From Hymenobacter lapidiphilus (GTDB lineage: Bacteria > Bacteroidota > Bacteroidia > Cytophagales > Hymenobacteraceae), in assembly GCF_013377885.1 (NCBI RefSeq), contig NZ_JABKAU010000001.1, positions 62,001 to 126,000 of the forward strand: a stretch of 64,000 nucleotides of DNA, in the 5' to 3' direction. The notes below the pieces were generated by a model, which had not been told where the DNA came from, searched no databases, and saw only the letters and a list, made by a program, of their open reading frames with translations. The position numbers and the translations under genes were made by a program. Positions within the stretch are counted from its first letter, which is position 1, and each line of letters opens with the position of its first letter. Of the stretch, positions 33,030 to 42,609 are shown in pieces.

Positions 33030-35627
33030 TTAGTTAGCGCTAAGCGTGTCCGGGTCGGTCAGCTCCGTCAGGTCGTCGTCCGGGGCAGCGGCGGCCGGCA
33101 ATTCGGCCGGTGCGCTACCGTTGGGCTCCGCTCCTTCCACCAGCGTTACATCTGCCTCAAGCTCCTCGATTTTCTCTTCGGCTGCCACTTTGGCCACCGA
33201 CGAAATTTCGTCGCCGTTGCTGATTTTCAGCAGCCGCACGCCCTGGGTGGCACGACCGATGCTGCGTAGCTCGCTCATCCGCAGGCGAATGGTGATGCCC
33301 GACTTGTTGATAATCATCAGGTCGTCGGTGTCATCCACGGCCTTGATGGACACGAGCTGACCGGTTTTATCGGTCAGCTTCATGGCCCGCACGCCTTTGC
33401 CGCCGCGGTTGGTGATGCGGTATTCGTCGAGCGGGCTGCGCTTACCGTAGCCGTTTTCCGATACCACCAGCAGCTCCTGCTCGCTCTCGTTGTTGAGGCA
33501 GACCATGCCCACTACCCGGTCGCCGCCGGCCAGCGTTTCATCCAGCGTGATACCGCGCACGCCGGCGGCGGTGCGGCCCATCGAACGGACTTTGTGCTCG
33601 GGGAAACGAACGGCCCGACCGGAGCGCAACGCCAGCACTACTTCATCATTGCCATTGAGCAGCTGCACGTCGAGCAGCCGGTCGCCCTCGTTGATGCTGA
33701 TGGCATTGATGCCGGCCGTACGGGGACGCGAGTAGGCTTCGAGCGGGGTTTTCTTTACCGTACCCTGCTCGGTGCAGAACATCAGGAACGTGTTGTCGAG
33801 GTAGTCGGGGTCGCGCAGGCCGCGCACGTTGAGCACCGAGCGGATGTTATCCTCGCGCGGAATCTCAATCAGGTTCTGAATCGGACGACCCTTGGTATTC
33901 TTGCCACCTTCGGGTACTTCGTACACTTTCAGCCAGAACACCCGGCCGGCTTCGGTAAAGAAGAGCAGGTACTCGTGGGTAGTGGCCACAAACAGGTGCT
34001 CCGTAAAGTCGTCCTGCTTGGAAGCGGCCCCGCGGGCTCCTACCCCACCGCGGCCCTGGCTGCGGTATTCATCGAGGGCGGTGCGCTTGATATAGCCTTC
34101 GCGCGAAATGGTGATAACCATGGCCTCGTCGGCAATCATGTCCTCCATCGAGAAGTCGCCGCCGGCGTACTCAATCATGGTGCGACGGGCGTCGCCGTAG
34201 CGCTCCTTTATTTCGGCCAGCTCGGTGCGGATGATATCGCGCTGCATATCCTCGGAGGCCAGCACGGCCTTGAGGTGGTCTACCAGCGCCATCAACTCGT
34301 TGTACTCGGCCACAATCTTGTCGCGCTCCAGACCGGTAAGGCGCTGCAGACGCAGATCGAGAATAGCGCGGGCCTGCACTTCGCTCAGCGAGAAACGCTC
34401 GATGAGCTGCCCACGGGCTACTTCGCCGTCGCGCGAGCTGCGGATGAGGGCAATGACTTCGTCCAGATGGTCAAGCGCAATCAGCAGACCTTCCAGAATG
34501 TGGGCACGCTTCTGGGCTTCGGCCAGCTCGTAGCGGGTGCGGCGCACCACCACGTCGGCGCGATGCTCCACGAAGTAATGAATCAGCTCCTTGAGGTTGA
34601 GCGTCATCGGGCGGCCCTTCACCAGGCACACGTTGTTGACGCCGAACGAGCTTTGCAGCTGGGTGTACTTGTACAGGTTGTTGAGCACCACGGTAGGCAT
34701 GGCGTCGCGCTTGAGGTCGTACACGATGCGCATACCGTCGCGGTCCGACTCATCGCGCAGGTCGGATATGCCCTCAATCTTTTTGTCGTTGATGAGCGCG
34801 GCCGTTTTCTCGATCATCGAGGCCTTGTTCACCATGTAGGGAATCTCGGTGATGACAACCTGCTCCTTACCAGTGCTGGTAGTTTCGAAGTGGGCCTTGG
34901 CCCGCATCACCACCCGGCCGCGGCCGGTTTCGAAGGCCTGCTTTACTCCCTCGTAGCCGTAGATGGTACCGCCGGTCGGGAAGTCGGGGGCCGTCACGTG
35001 CTCCATGAGCTCGGCAATCGTGATATCGGGGTTGGCCAGGTAGGCCACGATGCCGTCAATCACTTCGGTCAGGTTGTGGGGGGCCATGTTGGTAGCCATG
35101 CCCACAGCAATACCGGTAGTGCCGTTGACGAGCAGGTTGGGGAACTTAGCCGGCAGCACCGACGGCTCCTCCAGGGAGTCATCGAAGTTGGGCTGGAAGT
35201 CCACCGTATCCTTGTCGAGGTCACCGAGCAGCTCATCGGCGAGGCGCTTGAGGCGGGCCTCGGTGTAACGCATAGCGGCCGGCGAGTCGCCGTCGATGGA
35301 ACCGAAGTTACCTTGGCCATCGACGAGCGGGTAGCGCAGGCTCCACTCCTGGGCCATGCGCACCATGGTGTCGTACACCGAGGAGTCGCCGTGCGGGTGG
35401 TACTTACCCAGTACTTCGCCCACAATACGGGCACTTTTCTTGTGTGCTTTATTGTACGAAACGCCCAGATCGGACATGCCGTAGAGCACGCGGCGGTGCA
35501 CGGGCTTGAGGCCGTCGCGCACATCGGGCAGCGCCCGGGAGATGATAACCGACATCGAGTAATCGATGTAGGCTCCGCGCATCTCATCTTCGATATTAAT
35601 CGGAATGATTTTTTCGCCTTCCGCCAT
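33030..35627 (-). CDS. gyrA: DNA gyrase subunit A
   Basis: 865 residues; with GyrB introduces negative supercoils using ATP. The N-terminus holds the breakage-reunion domain with catalytic Tyr121 ([11 protein letters not shown]). The quinolone-resistance region [12 protein letters not shown] has Ser82 and Asp86 at the positions equivalent to E. coli Ser83 and Asp87, i.e. the sensitive residues. The C-terminal domain (~500-820) is the six-bladed beta-pinwheel ([29 protein letters not shown] as GyrA-box, [14 protein letters not shown]) and an acidic tail ([12 protein letters not shown]). Length usual for Bacteroidota. Confidence 0.98.
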   Translation of the reverse strand: MAEGEKIIPINIEDEMRGAYIDYSMSVIISRALPDVRDGLKPVHRRVLYGMSDLGVSYNKAHKKSARIVGEVLGKYHPHGDSSVYDTMVRMAQEWSLRYPLVDGQGNFGSIDGDSPAAMRYTEARLKRLADELLGDLDKDTVDFQPNFDDSLEEPSVLPAKFPNLLVNGTTGIAVGMATNMAPHNLTEVIDGIVAYLANPDITIAELMEHVTAPDFPTGGTIYGYEGVKQAFETGRGRVVMRAKAHFETTSTGKEQVVITEIPYMVNKASMIEKTAALINDKKIEGISDLRDESDRDGMRIVYDLKRDAMPTVVLNNLYKYTQLQSSFGVNNVCLVKGRPMTLNLKELIHYFVEHRADVVVRRTRYELAEAQKRAHILEGLLIALDHLDEVIALIRSSRDGEVARGQLIERFSLSEVQARAILDLRLQRLTGLERDKIVAEYNELMALVDHLKAVLASEDMQRDIIRTELAEIKERYGDARRTMIEYAGGDFSMEDMIADEAMVITISREGYIKRTALDEYRSQGRGGVGARGAASKQDDFTEHLFVATTHEYLLFFTEAGRVFWLKVYEVPEGGKNTKGRPIQNLIEIPREDNIRSVLNVRGLRDPDYLDNTFLMFCTEQGTVKKTPLEAYSRPRTAGINAISINEGDRLLDVQLLNGNDEVVLALRSGRAVRFPEHKVRSMGRTAAGVRGITLDETLAGGDRVVGMVCLNNESEQELLVVSENGYGKRSPLDEYRITNRGGKGVRAMKLTDKTGQLVSIKAVDDTDDLMIINKSGITIRLRMSELRSIGRATQGVRLLKISNGDEISSVAKVAAEEKIEELEADVTLVEGAEPNGSAPAELPAAAAPDDDLTELTDPDTLSAN

Positions 35628-35842
35628 AGGGAGCTTATAGTCGGCCGGTAAATCTCCAGGGTACTAGAGGAGCTTACAGGCCCGTGAAAATGAACTTCGT
35701 TGAAGCCTGCAAGATACGCAAAAAAGCCCGTTTTATCTAGCCAGAACGACTATTACAACCACCACCGGGAGCCCCCTTACCGACCCGGCCGCAATGCCTG
35801 GCGCGGCCGGGTTCGGGGCGCTGTGCGCATCCGCCAATGTGC

Positions 35843-36094
35843 TTAGTCGTTGATGGTCCGGCTCCGGTCGTTTTTGCGTTTCACCGCATCGGGCTTATAC
35901 ACCTTGATTTTCTCGCCGATGGCCGGATTCTGCTTTTTCCAGAGCGGCTGTCCACGGAACTTGGTACCGTTGTGCATATGCGCCTTACGGGTGTGACAGG
36001 ATTCCATGGGGCAGGTGCGGCACGACGAAACGGCCAAAAGGCAACCCACAGCCAGCAGGCCCAGACGGGAGGAAAACGAACGGGGAGTATTCAT
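35843..36094 (-). CDS. Small putative lipoprotein with conserved CPMxxCH motif
   Basis: 83 residues. Signal peptide with lipobox (LLAVSSC, Cys25), followed by RTCPMESCHTRKAHMHNG and PLWKKQNPAIGEKIKVYKP. The Cys/His/Met-rich segment after the lipobox could bind a metal or haem; function unknown. I recall similar short proteins in related Cytophagales, but this was not checked. Standing alone between gyrA and a HAD gene. Confidence 0.72.
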   Translation of the reverse strand: MNTPRSFSSRLGLLAVGCLLAVSSCRTCPMESCHTRKAHMHNGTKFRGQPLWKKQNPAIGEKIKVYKPDAVKRKNDRSRTIND

Positions 36095-36144
36095 TGGCGT
36101 AAAGGTACCAAATATGACGAAGCGAAGAAGACGCCCGGTTGCTC

Positions 36145-36852
36145 TTAGCAGGGGGCGGCTGTTGTCAGCAACGCGTAGACTAGCTCCAACGGCTCCAGAC
36201 TACTCAGCTCGGCCACTGCCGGCGTCGGCGCCACGCTCCCCCCACGGTTGAGCCACACCGGCCGGATACCCACGGCTTGTGCCCCCACCACGTCGGCAAT
36301 CCAGTTGTCGCCCACCATCACGGTTTCGGCCGGCCGGGCCCGCAGGCGCTGCAAGGCCACGTGGTAAATGGCGGGGTCGGGTTTGAGCACGCCCACGGCC
36401 TCCGACGTAATCAGCGCATCCACCAACCCGCTCATACCCAGAAAATCGAGCTTCTCTTCCTGCTCGCTCGTGCGGTTGTTGGTGACTACGCCTATCCGAA
36501 AATCGGGCTTGAGCCGCTGCAGCAGTGCCAGCGCGCCGGCCACCGGCTGCCGGAACTGCCGGTAATGGCCGTAGTGCTCCTCGGCCAACTGCGCCAAGCT
36601 ACCGGCCGTCGGGGCCGACTCGTAGGGTGCCAGCAACTGCCGGAACCGCAGCTCCCGCGCCGTCAGGTAGTCCAGTTCGCCGCGCATCACTCGCGGGTGC
36701 ATCTCCTCCAACAGGTCGCTATAGCGCTGGTACAGCACATCGGCCGGCACCCCGCGCAGACTGGCCCACCCGGCCGCCGTGGCCGCCAGCGCCGTCCGGG
36801 CCGTAGCGGTGTGGTCGTAGAGCGTATCGTCGAGGTCGAAGAGGACGGTCAT
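36145..36852 (-). CDS. HAD-superfamily hydrolase, YjjG-like nucleotidase
   Basis: 235 residues. HAD motif I FDLDDTLYDHTATA, cap domain of helices (~15-95, LEEMHPRVMRGELDYLTAREL), motif II VVTNNRTSEQ, motif III lysine (GVLKPDPAIYHVAL) and motif IV MVGDNWIADVVGAQAVG. The pattern and length match YjjG/YfnB pyrimidine 5'-nucleotidases, which dephosphorylate non-canonical pyrimidine nucleotides; the substrate remains a family inference. A family B repeat precedes it. Confidence 0.88.
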   Translation of the reverse strand: MTVLFDLDDTLYDHTATARTALAATAAGWASLRGVPADVLYQRYSDLLEEMHPRVMRGELDYLTARELRFRQLLAPYESAPTAGSLAQLAEEHYGHYRQFRQPVAGALALLQRLKPDFRIGVVTNNRTSEQEEKLDFLGMSGLVDALITSEAVGVLKPDPAIYHVALQRLRARPAETVMVGDNWIADVVGAQAVGIRPVWLNRGGSVAPTPAVAELSSLEPLELVYALLTTAAPC

Positions 36853-36855
36853 GAT

Positions 36856-36941
36856 TTTTAGCTGAGAGCTGTAAGCTTTTAGCTTTTAGCTTTTTCGTTT
36901 AACGGCAGCCAATAGCTCACAGCTAATAGCTAATAGCTTTT
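36856..36941. repeat. Family B repeat, copy 2
   Basis: TTTTAGCTGAGAGCTGTAAG and the opposing CAGCCAATAGCTCACAGCTA segments form an imperfect palindrome rich in TAGCT/AGCTA words. It fills the gap between the HAD and HD genes, both on the minus strand. Confidence 0.8.
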
Positions 36942-37619
36942 TTAAACGTCCTCCCCTTCCCACTCGCGCAGAAACTGCCCCAGAAACTGCTCCATATACG
37001 CGTGGCGCTCCTCGGCTACCCGGCGGGCGGCAGGCGTGTTCATCCGCTCCCGCAGGTGCAGCAGCTTTTCATAGAAGTGGTTGACGGTGGGTGCCGTGTT
37101 CTGCTTGTAGCTCTCGAACGTGTCGTGGCTGACGGGCGGCACGGCGGGGTCGTGCAACTGGCGGTTTTTGTGGCCCCCATAGGCAAAGGCCCGGGCCACC
37201 CCGATGGCCCCGATGGCGTCGAGCCGGTCGGCATCCTGCACCAGCGCGCCTTCTACCGAACTCATGGGCGTGGGTACGCCGAGGCCCTTAAAGCTGATTT
37301 CGCGGATGATGGCCTCCACCCTATCCATTACGGCCGGATCGGCGTGCTGGCTGGTCAGCCAGGCGCGGGCGGCGCGGGGGCCGGCCTCTTCGTCGCCGTC
37401 GTGAAATTTCCAGTCGGCCACATCGTGCAGCAGCGCGCCCAGCTCGGTTACCAGCATGTTGGCTTCGGGAGTTTGGGCGGCCAGGCGGCGGGCTACCTGC
37501 CACACCCGGCGGATGTGCTCCCAGTCGTGGCCCGAGCCCTCGTGCAGGAATTTTTCACGGATGAAGTCGGCCGTACGACTGATAAGGAGCAGATCGGGGG
37601 AAGCAGAGGAAAGGGACAT
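36942..37619 (-). CDS. HD-domain phosphohydrolase
   Basis: 225 residues from ATG 37619 (MSLSSASPD); a farther start at 37649 is possible. Metal-binding HD motif: HEGSGHDWEHIRRV (first His), LGALLHDVADWKFHD (HD), then LVQDADRLDAIGAIGVARAF (distal Asp). Matches the family of soluble HD hydrolases like YedJ. Substrate unknown. On the same strand upstream of the HAD nucleotidase, separated by a repeat, so co-transcription is possible and both might act on nucleotides (inference). Confidence 0.92.
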   Translation of the reverse strand: MSLSSASPDLLLISRTADFIREKFLHEGSGHDWEHIRRVWQVARRLAAQTPEANMLVTELGALLHDVADWKFHDGDEEAGPRAARAWLTSQHADPAVMDRVEAIIREISFKGLGVPTPMSSVEGALVQDADRLDAIGAIGVARAFAYGGHKNRQLHDPAVPPVSHDTFESYKQNTAPTVNHFYEKLLHLRERMNTPAARRVAEERHAYMEQFLGQFLREWEGEDV

Positions 37620-37756
37620 AGTAGAGGCGATAAAGCGGATTGCCGACAAAAGTAGGCCGAACCAGCGGGCCCGGCCACAAGGGTTACCGGGAATTATTAG
37701 TCAGCTCCCGGAGTTTCTCGTATATTGCCTTCAGATGACGCTTAAAAATTCCGCAA

Positions 37757-38209
37757 ATGACAATGGCTCGTAGTACTTCCGTGGCCGACATGGTAGCCCT
37801 GATGGGTGGCCCGGCCGTAATTCCGCAGCTCGTACGCAACGAGATGGATCTGCTGGGCGTGGCCATCAAGGGCCTGTCGGTGCAGGCCGTGCGGGCGTTG
37901 CAGCGCCATCTGGGCTTTTCCAACAAGGAAATGAGCGCCGTGCTGGGCGTGTCGGAAAGCACCCTGACGCGGCGCGAGCAGAACCAGAAACCCCTCACGC
38001 TCGACGAAAGCGAGAAGGCCATTCAGCTCTCGGCCGTACTGGCCAAAGGCATGGAGGTATTCGAGGAGGAAGCCGACCTGCATTTCTGGCTCAACTCCCC
38101 TATCCCTGCCCTGGGTGGTCAGAAACCCAAAGACCTGCTCTACTCCGTTATAGGCCGCGGCCAGGTACACGACATCCTGGGCCGCATCGAGCACGGACAT
38201 TTTTCTTAG
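37757..38209 (+). CDS. Xre/MbcA/ParS-type antitoxin
   Basis: 150 residues. Central helix-turn-helix (LQRHLGFSNKEMSAVLGVSESTLTRREQNQ) and a C-terminal toxin-binding domain (EEEADLHFWLNSPIPALGGQKPKDLL) ending in a His/Ser tail, as in antitoxins of RES toxins. It should bind the RES toxin and repress its own promoter, which is expected in 37650-37756. ATG 37757 or 37763. The toxin gene lies 124 bp downstream, unusually far because a repeat sits between. Confidence 0.92.
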   Translation: MTMARSTSVADMVALMGGPAVIPQLVRNEMDLLGVAIKGLSVQAVRALQRHLGFSNKEMSAVLGVSESTLTRREQNQKPLTLDESEKAIQLSAVLAKGMEVFEEEADLHFWLNSPIPALGGQKPKDLLYSVIGRGQVHDILGRIEHGHFS

Positions 38210-38212
38210 ACG

Positions 38213-38331
38213 CTAGAAGTTAGGAGCCAGGAGCTAGAATCAGGAAGCTTAGCAGACAGACTTGCTCCTAACAGCCAGCCACTTCTGACTTCCAGCTTCT
38301 AGCTTCTGACTCCTAGCTCCTAGCTCCTCGA
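38213..38331. repeat. Family B repeat, copy 3, between antitoxin and toxin
   Basis: AGAAGTTAGGAGCCAGGAGC on the left and GCTCCTAGCTCCT / CTTCTGACTTCCAG on the right form an imperfect palindrome of about 120 bp, filling the gap between the Xre and RES genes. Its words (TTAGGAGC, TAGCTCCT) differ from copies 1 and 2 but share the TAGCT theme. Confidence 0.75.
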
Positions 38332-38333
38332 AA

Positions 38334-38786
38334 ATGAAGCTTTACCGTTTGGGGAAGGCCCCTTATATATCGGATACCTCGGGCAAGGGCGGGCTATACT
38401 ATGGGGGGCGCTGGCATCCGGTGGGCCGGCAGATTCTGTACACGGCGGAGCATTTGTCGCTGGCGAAGCTGGAAGTACTGGCCAACTCGCCGGTACTGCC
38501 GCGCCGCTACTTCGCCCTCACGCTGGAAATACCCGACGATATGCCCTTCCTGGAGTACGCCCCGGCCGATTTGCCTGTCAACTGGCAGCAGGTGCCCTAC
38601 CCGGCCGAGCTAACCGAACTGGGCCGGGCCTGGCTGGATGCTGGTACGCACTGGGTGTTGCGCGTGCCCTCGGCCCACGCCCCGGCCGAGTGGAACTACC
38701 TGCTCAACCCGCTGCACCCCGACCACGGCCGACACCTGCGCGTACTGAGCATGGAGCCACACCCGTTTGACGAGCGGCTGAAGTAA
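38334..38786 (+). CDS. RES-domain toxin
   Basis: 150 residues. RES toxins degrade or ADP-ribosylate with NAD+, poisoning the cell. Conserved residues expected for the active site are present: Arg26 (GGRWHPVG), Tyr36 (ILYTAEHL) and Glu47 (LAKLEVLA). The Asn-rich end (WNYLLNPLHPDHGR) is also typical. ATG 38334 follows the repeat by two bases. No defect seen, so the toxin is probably functional and neutralised by the upstream antitoxin. Confidence 0.92.
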   Translation: MKLYRLGKAPYISDTSGKGGLYYGGRWHPVGRQILYTAEHLSLAKLEVLANSPVLPRRYFALTLEIPDDMPFLEYAPADLPVNWQQVPYPAELTELGRAWLDAGTHWVLRVPSAHAPAEWNYLLNPLHPDHGRHLRVLSMEPHPFDERLK

Positions 38787-39175
38787 GCTCAGCGTTATGC
38801 TACCAGCGCGGCGGCCCACACGTCAACTAAGCGTCTGCTTCACGTAAGCTATTCCAACGCTGCCCCGACTTTATTAAACTGTACGTTTCGTTGTCCCGTG
38901 GGTCGCGTTACAGGCCTGTAGCGTCCTATAAAACGGGCGCTATTTTTCTTTTCTTTACTTCAGACTATACATTTTTTATAACCATCCAACTAACTTTCTC
39001 CAGCCTTATCAATTATTGTTATTCGCGTTAAGTCAAGTACATATACTCCTTTGTAAACCAGCTATAGATTGTCTTATATATTATTTTTGATTGCGGTAAA
39101 TCCAGAGTGCAGCAAAGGGGCGTAAGTGGGGTCAGATTGTTTCAATCGTCTCTTCTACACTTCCTTTTATTTCCG
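38787..39175. other. Intergenic region, AT-rich in its second half
   Basis: No gene seen. It contains a likely promoter for the fasciclin gene: TATTTTTG at 39082-39089 fits the -7 consensus TAnnTTTG, but no -33 element with correct spacing was found. A purine-poor pyrimidine tract (TTTCTTTTCTTTACTTC) lies near 38945. Confidence 0.4.
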
Positions 39176-39748
39176 ATGAAAAAGCAACTTCTTTCCCTCG
39201 CTTTCGTGGCCCTGCTGGGCGGCGCTTCCGCTACCACCGCTTCGGCCCAGGCCAAGATGACGCCCAACACCGTAATGGTGGGTGGCATGGCGATGTACCC
39301 TAACAAGAACATCGTTGAAAACGCGGTAAACTCCAAAGACCACACTACCCTGGTAGCCGCTGTAAAGGCCGCCGGCTTAGTAGAAACCCTGCAGGGCAAA
39401 GGTCCCTTCACGGTTTTCGCCCCCACCAATGCCGCTTTCAACGCCCTGCCCGCCGGTACCGTTGAAACCCTGGTAAAGCCGGAGAACAAGGCTACGCTCA
39501 CCAAAATCCTGACCTACCACGTGGTAGCCGGCAACATGACGACCGAAAAAATCATGGCCGCCATCAAGGCCGGCAAGGGTACGGCCACCATCAAAACCGT
39601 AAGCGGCGGCACGCTTAAAGCCATGATGAATGGCCCCAAGAACGTAGTACTGCAGGATGAGAAAGGCAACGTGTCCAGCATCTCTACTTACGACGTGATG
39701 CAGAGCAACGGCGTAATTCACGTAATCGACAAAGTACTGATGCCCTAA
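39176..39748 (+). CDS. Fasciclin (FAS1) domain secreted protein
   Basis: 190 residues from ATG 39176 (MKKQLLSLAFVALLGGASAT), signal peptide ending TASAQ. One FAS1 domain: NIVENAVNSKDHTTLVAAVK, GPFTVFAPTNAAFNALPAGT, LTKILTYHVVAGNMT, SNGVIHVIDKVLMP. FAS1 domains mediate cell-surface or matrix adhesion. A strong terminator follows, and the gene is probably monocistronic. Confidence 0.95.
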   Translation: MKKQLLSLAFVALLGGASATTASAQAKMTPNTVMVGGMAMYPNKNIVENAVNSKDHTTLVAAVKAAGLVETLQGKGPFTVFAPTNAAFNALPAGTVETLVKPENKATLTKILTYHVVAGNMTTEKIMAAIKAGKGTATIKTVSGGTLKAMMNGPKNVVLQDEKGNVSSISTYDVMQSNGVIHVIDKVLMP

Positions 39749-39762
39749 CCGGCACAAGAGTC

Positions 39763-39817
39763 AAAATAAATAAGCCCGCCCCGATATAATTTATATCGGG
39801 GCGGGCTTATTTATTTT
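39763..39817 (+). terminator. Terminator after the fasciclin gene
   Basis: A 24-bp or longer perfect palindrome (AATAAGCCCGCCCCGATATA and complement) with a 3-5 nt loop, closed by A- and T-runs on both sides, so it can act on either strand. Confidence 0.88.
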
Positions 39818-39936
39818 GATTAAAATTGGCTTGAAAATCAGCTAATTTATTACAGAAGGCCCAGCTGGCAACCTATGCTGCCGGTGACTTTTAGGGGCCG
39901 TTGTGGTTACCCTCACTCCTACCATCTCCCCGCCGC

Positions 39937-40581
39937 ATGCGCCACTTTACCGCCGCCGACCTCGGCCAGCTCGAAAAGGTTTACCGCCTCAACCTCATCA
40001 ACGCCATCACGGGCTTCAAGCCGGCCAACCTGCTGGGAACGGCCGATGCCAACGGGCGCACCAACCTGGCCATCATCAGCTCGGTAGTACACCTGGGTTC
40101 CAACCCGGCCCTGCTGGGGCTCATCATGCGCCCGCCCTCCGTCGAGCGTCACTCCTACGACAACATTCGGGCAACGGGCTGCTACACGCTCAACCATGTG
40201 CACGAGGGCATCATCAAGGCCGCTCACTACACCTCGGCCAACTTCCCACGGGAGGTTTCGGAGTTTGATACCTGCGGCCTCACGCCCGCGTACCACGACG
40301 ATTTTTCGGCGCCCTACGTGCAGGAAAGCCGACTGCAAATCGGTCTGGAACTGCTCCAGGAATTACCCATCGAGGCCAACGGCACCATTATGCTGATAGG
40401 CCGGGTGCAGCACCTGTACCTACCCGACACGCCCGGCGTACTCCGCCCCGATGGCTCGCTCGACCTGGCCGCCGCCGGCACCGTGGCCCTCAGCGGCCTC
40501 GACACCTATTACACAGCCCAACCCGTGGCCCGCTACGGGTATGCCCGGCCCAACCAGAATCTGGAAGAGCTGGATATGTAG
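39937..40581 (+). CDS. Flavin reductase-like FMN-binding split-barrel protein
   Basis: 214 residues from ATG 39937 (MRHFTAAD). Features of the flavin reductase-like family: NLLGTADANGRTNLAIISS, LIMRPPSVERHSYDNIRATG (FMN-phosphate loop region), CYTLNHVHEGIIKAAHYTSA and TIMLIGRVQHLYLPD. It probably binds FMN and reduces it or an acceptor with NAD(P)H; exact partner unknown. Convergent with maf, with a small palindrome between. Confidence 0.85.
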   Translation: MRHFTAADLGQLEKVYRLNLINAITGFKPANLLGTADANGRTNLAIISSVVHLGSNPALLGLIMRPPSVERHSYDNIRATGCYTLNHVHEGIIKAAHYTSANFPREVSEFDTCGLTPAYHDDFSAPYVQESRLQIGLELLQELPIEANGTIMLIGRVQHLYLPDTPGVLRPDGSLDLAAAGTVALSGLDTYYTAQPVARYGYARPNQNLEELDM

Positions 40582-40591
40582 CGCAGGGCAA

Positions 40592-40633
40592 ACCCGGTTG
40601 TCATCCTGCGCACGCGCAGGATGACAACCGGGT
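40592..40633. repeat. Small palindrome related to family C
   Basis: Perfect 19-bp arms (ACCCGGTTGTCATCCTGCG at 40592-40610 and complement 40615-40633) with a 4-nt loop. Shares CATCCTGCG with family C. Lies between convergent genes and could terminate both. Confidence 0.85.
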
Positions 40634-40648
40634 GCACCGTAGCCCGCA

Positions 40649-41245
40649 TTAAATCAGTCCGAAGTCCGCTAACGCCTCCCAGACGCGGTGCACCGGCAGG
40701 CCCATTACGTTGAAGTAGGATCCTTCGAGGCGGGTGATGGCCACCATACCAATCCAGTCCTGAGCCCCGTAGGAGCCGGCCTTATCGAAGGGCTGGTAAT
40801 GACGGACGTAGTGCTCGATTTCGGCGATGGAAAGCGCGCGGAAATGCACCCGGGTTTCGTCGGCGAAAACCACCTGGCGGCCGTCGGCGGCCAGCAGGCA
40901 GACGCCGGTGTACACCTCGTGGGCGCGGCCCTGCAGGCGCTGCAGCATAGCTACGGCCTCGGCTTCGTCGGCGGGTTTATTGAGCACGTCGTCGTCGAGG
41001 CAGACGATGGTATCGGCCGTGAGTACGATTTCACCGGCGGCCAGATCGGGGGCATAGGCGGCGGCTTTGTGAGCGGCCAGGTACTCGGCAATTTCGGCCC
41101 GGCGCAGATGCGCGGGGAAGCTTTCATCCACTTCCCGCAGGCGGATTTCGTAGTCCAGACCCAGATCGGAGAGCAGCTGGCGGCGGCGCGGCGAACCAGA
41201 AGCCAGCACCAGCCGTGGCCGGGCAATCGAAGCAGTATTCAGCAC
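40649..41245 (-). CDS. maf: Maf-like nucleoside triphosphate pyrophosphatase
   Basis: 198 residues from GTG 41245, chosen because it lies 5 bp after the stop of the upstream gene and gives the usual length; longer in-frame extensions overlap that gene. Motifs: LVLASGSPRRRQLLSDLG, EIVLTADTIVCLDD (catalytic Asp), GRAHEVYTGVCL and YGAQDWIGM...EGSYFNVMGLPV. Hydrolyses dTTP, UTP and modified nucleotides, preventing their incorporation (YhdE subgroup by the motif pattern). Confidence 0.9.
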   Translation of the reverse strand: MLNTASIARPRLVLASGSPRRRQLLSDLGLDYEIRLREVDESFPAHLRRAEIAEYLAAHKAAAYAPDLAAGEIVLTADTIVCLDDDVLNKPADEAEAVAMLQRLQGRAHEVYTGVCLLAADGRQVVFADETRVHFRALSIAEIEHYVRHYQPFDKAGSYGAQDWIGMVAITRLEGSYFNVMGLPVHRVWEALADFGLI

Positions 41246-41249
41246 AGAA

Positions 41250-42572
41250 TCAGACACGGAAAACGTCGGTAAACGGAGCGGTAGTTTCCGCCTCGGCAAT
41301 GCTGCTGAACAGGAAGCCGCCGATGGTTTTGGGGAAGAAGAACGTGGATTTGGCCGGCATAACGGCCCCCGAGTGGCATACGCGTTCCACTTCGGCCATG
41401 CTCACCTCGTTGGTGATGAAGGCGGCCCGGGCCTCGCCCTTGTTTACGCGGGTGAGGCACTCGGGGAAATTGCGCACGTAGGCCACGCTGGGCCACTGCC
41501 GCTGCGCCTCCGAGCCCGCAATACCCAGCACTTTTTCAAGTACGAAGTAGTGTAGTACCGTCAGGTCGAGGTTTTTGATTTCCGTGGTCGTGGGCCAGTC
41601 GAGCTGGGCATGAACTTCGGGGCGCAGGCGGATTTTGTACACCTCACCTTCGCCCAGATACAGCCCAAACGCCCACTGCTTGCCGGCAATTCGCTCGGGC
41701 AGGTCGTAGGGGTCGTCGAGGGTGAGGACGGTGAAGTAGGGCTCCAAGCGGGCCAGCAGGTCGGCCACGCCGGCAATGCCGGGCAGGTCCAGCAGCAGCC
41801 GGTGCGTGGGCAGAATCCGCAGGTCGTCGGCCGCCGCGTTGGTGAGGTACATGAGGTGGAAATTCCAGGCCTCATGGCCCGTGTAAGCGTCGCCGGCCGC
41901 CGCCCGACGCGCCTGGCGGTAAGCCAGCGAGCCTTCGTAGCGGTGGTGCCCGTCGGCCAGAATTACCTCGCGCGCTGCCAGCACGCGCTGGAAATGGCGG
42001 ATTACGTCGGCATCCTGAATAACGGCCAGCACGTCGCGGGCGCCCTGGTAGTCCTCCTCGGTTTCGTAGAGCGGGCTGCGCATGGCCTCGTCCAGGTAGG
42101 GTTCCAGGTCGAAGTCCTCGTCGCGGTACAGGCCGTGGGTGGCGCTGGACTGAAACTCGGTGCGGGCCAGCAGCTCGGCCCGGTCGTTCACGGCGGCGGG
42201 CAGGGTGCTTTCGTGGCGCAACACCACGTTCTCGGCCCAATCGGTGGCCCTAATGTGGCACATGAAGCCCTTGCGGCAATACTCGCGGGGGCTGCCCGGC
42301 AGCCGGAAGTACTGGTAGTACACGTAGATGCCCGGCAGCTCATCCTGCTGCAGCACCCCGGCATGCTCCCATTCGCGCAGCCGCGCCAGGGCCTGCCCGG
42401 CGGGGTCGTCGCCGCGGGGCACCGAGAGGTGAATACTGTTGAGCGGGTTCTGATAGAGCGCCTCGCGCTGCCGGGGCGACACCACATCAAAAAGCGGCGA
42501 CACGAGCCGGTCAATCTGAGAACGTAGTCCGGGCCCGTAGCGCCAGCCCCGGATAGGTTGAATTTCAGCCAA
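41250..42572 (-). CDS. DUF1015 family protein
   Basis: 440 residues from TTG 42572, giving the typical opening LAEIQPIRGWRYGP; no ATG is available there, and longer in-frame starts run into the family A repeat. Conserved features: FDVVSPRQREALYQ, NPLNSIHLSVPRGDD, the catalytic-like block ILADGHHRYEGSLAYR and MYLTNAAADDLRILPTHRLL, then MPAKSTFFFPKTIGGFLF near the end. Related proteins have been linked to hydroxylation or phosphorylation of amino acids (serine kinase), but function here is unassigned. maf starts 5 bp after. Confidence 0.88.
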   Translation of the reverse strand: MAEIQPIRGWRYGPGLRSQIDRLVSPLFDVVSPRQREALYQNPLNSIHLSVPRGDDPAGQALARLREWEHAGVLQQDELPGIYVYYQYFRLPGSPREYCRKGFMCHIRATDWAENVVLRHESTLPAAVNDRAELLARTEFQSSATHGLYRDEDFDLEPYLDEAMRSPLYETEEDYQGARDVLAVIQDADVIRHFQRVLAAREVILADGHHRYEGSLAYRQARRAAAGDAYTGHEAWNFHLMYLTNAAADDLRILPTHRLLLDLPGIAGVADLLARLEPYFTVLTLDDPYDLPERIAGKQWAFGLYLGEGEVYKIRLRPEVHAQLDWPTTTEIKNLDLTVLHYFVLEKVLGIAGSEAQRQWPSVAYVRNFPECLTRVNKGEARAAFITNEVSMAEVERVCHSGAVMPAKSTFFFPKTIGGFLFSSIAEAETTAPFTDVFRV

Positions 42573-42609
42573 ACCTGTTGGGTAATGAGGTACTAAAAAG
42601 ATAAGGTAA

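Noticed and set aside
33030-35627. Possible quinolone-resistance change in gyrA
   Set aside because: Ser82 and Asp86 (E. coli 83 and 87 positions) are the sensitive residues; the Ser next to them is a natural variant.
33594-35651. 685-residue open frame antisense to gyrA
   Set aside because: GyrA on the minus strand is unambiguous; the opposite frame is a composition artefact with no recognisable features.
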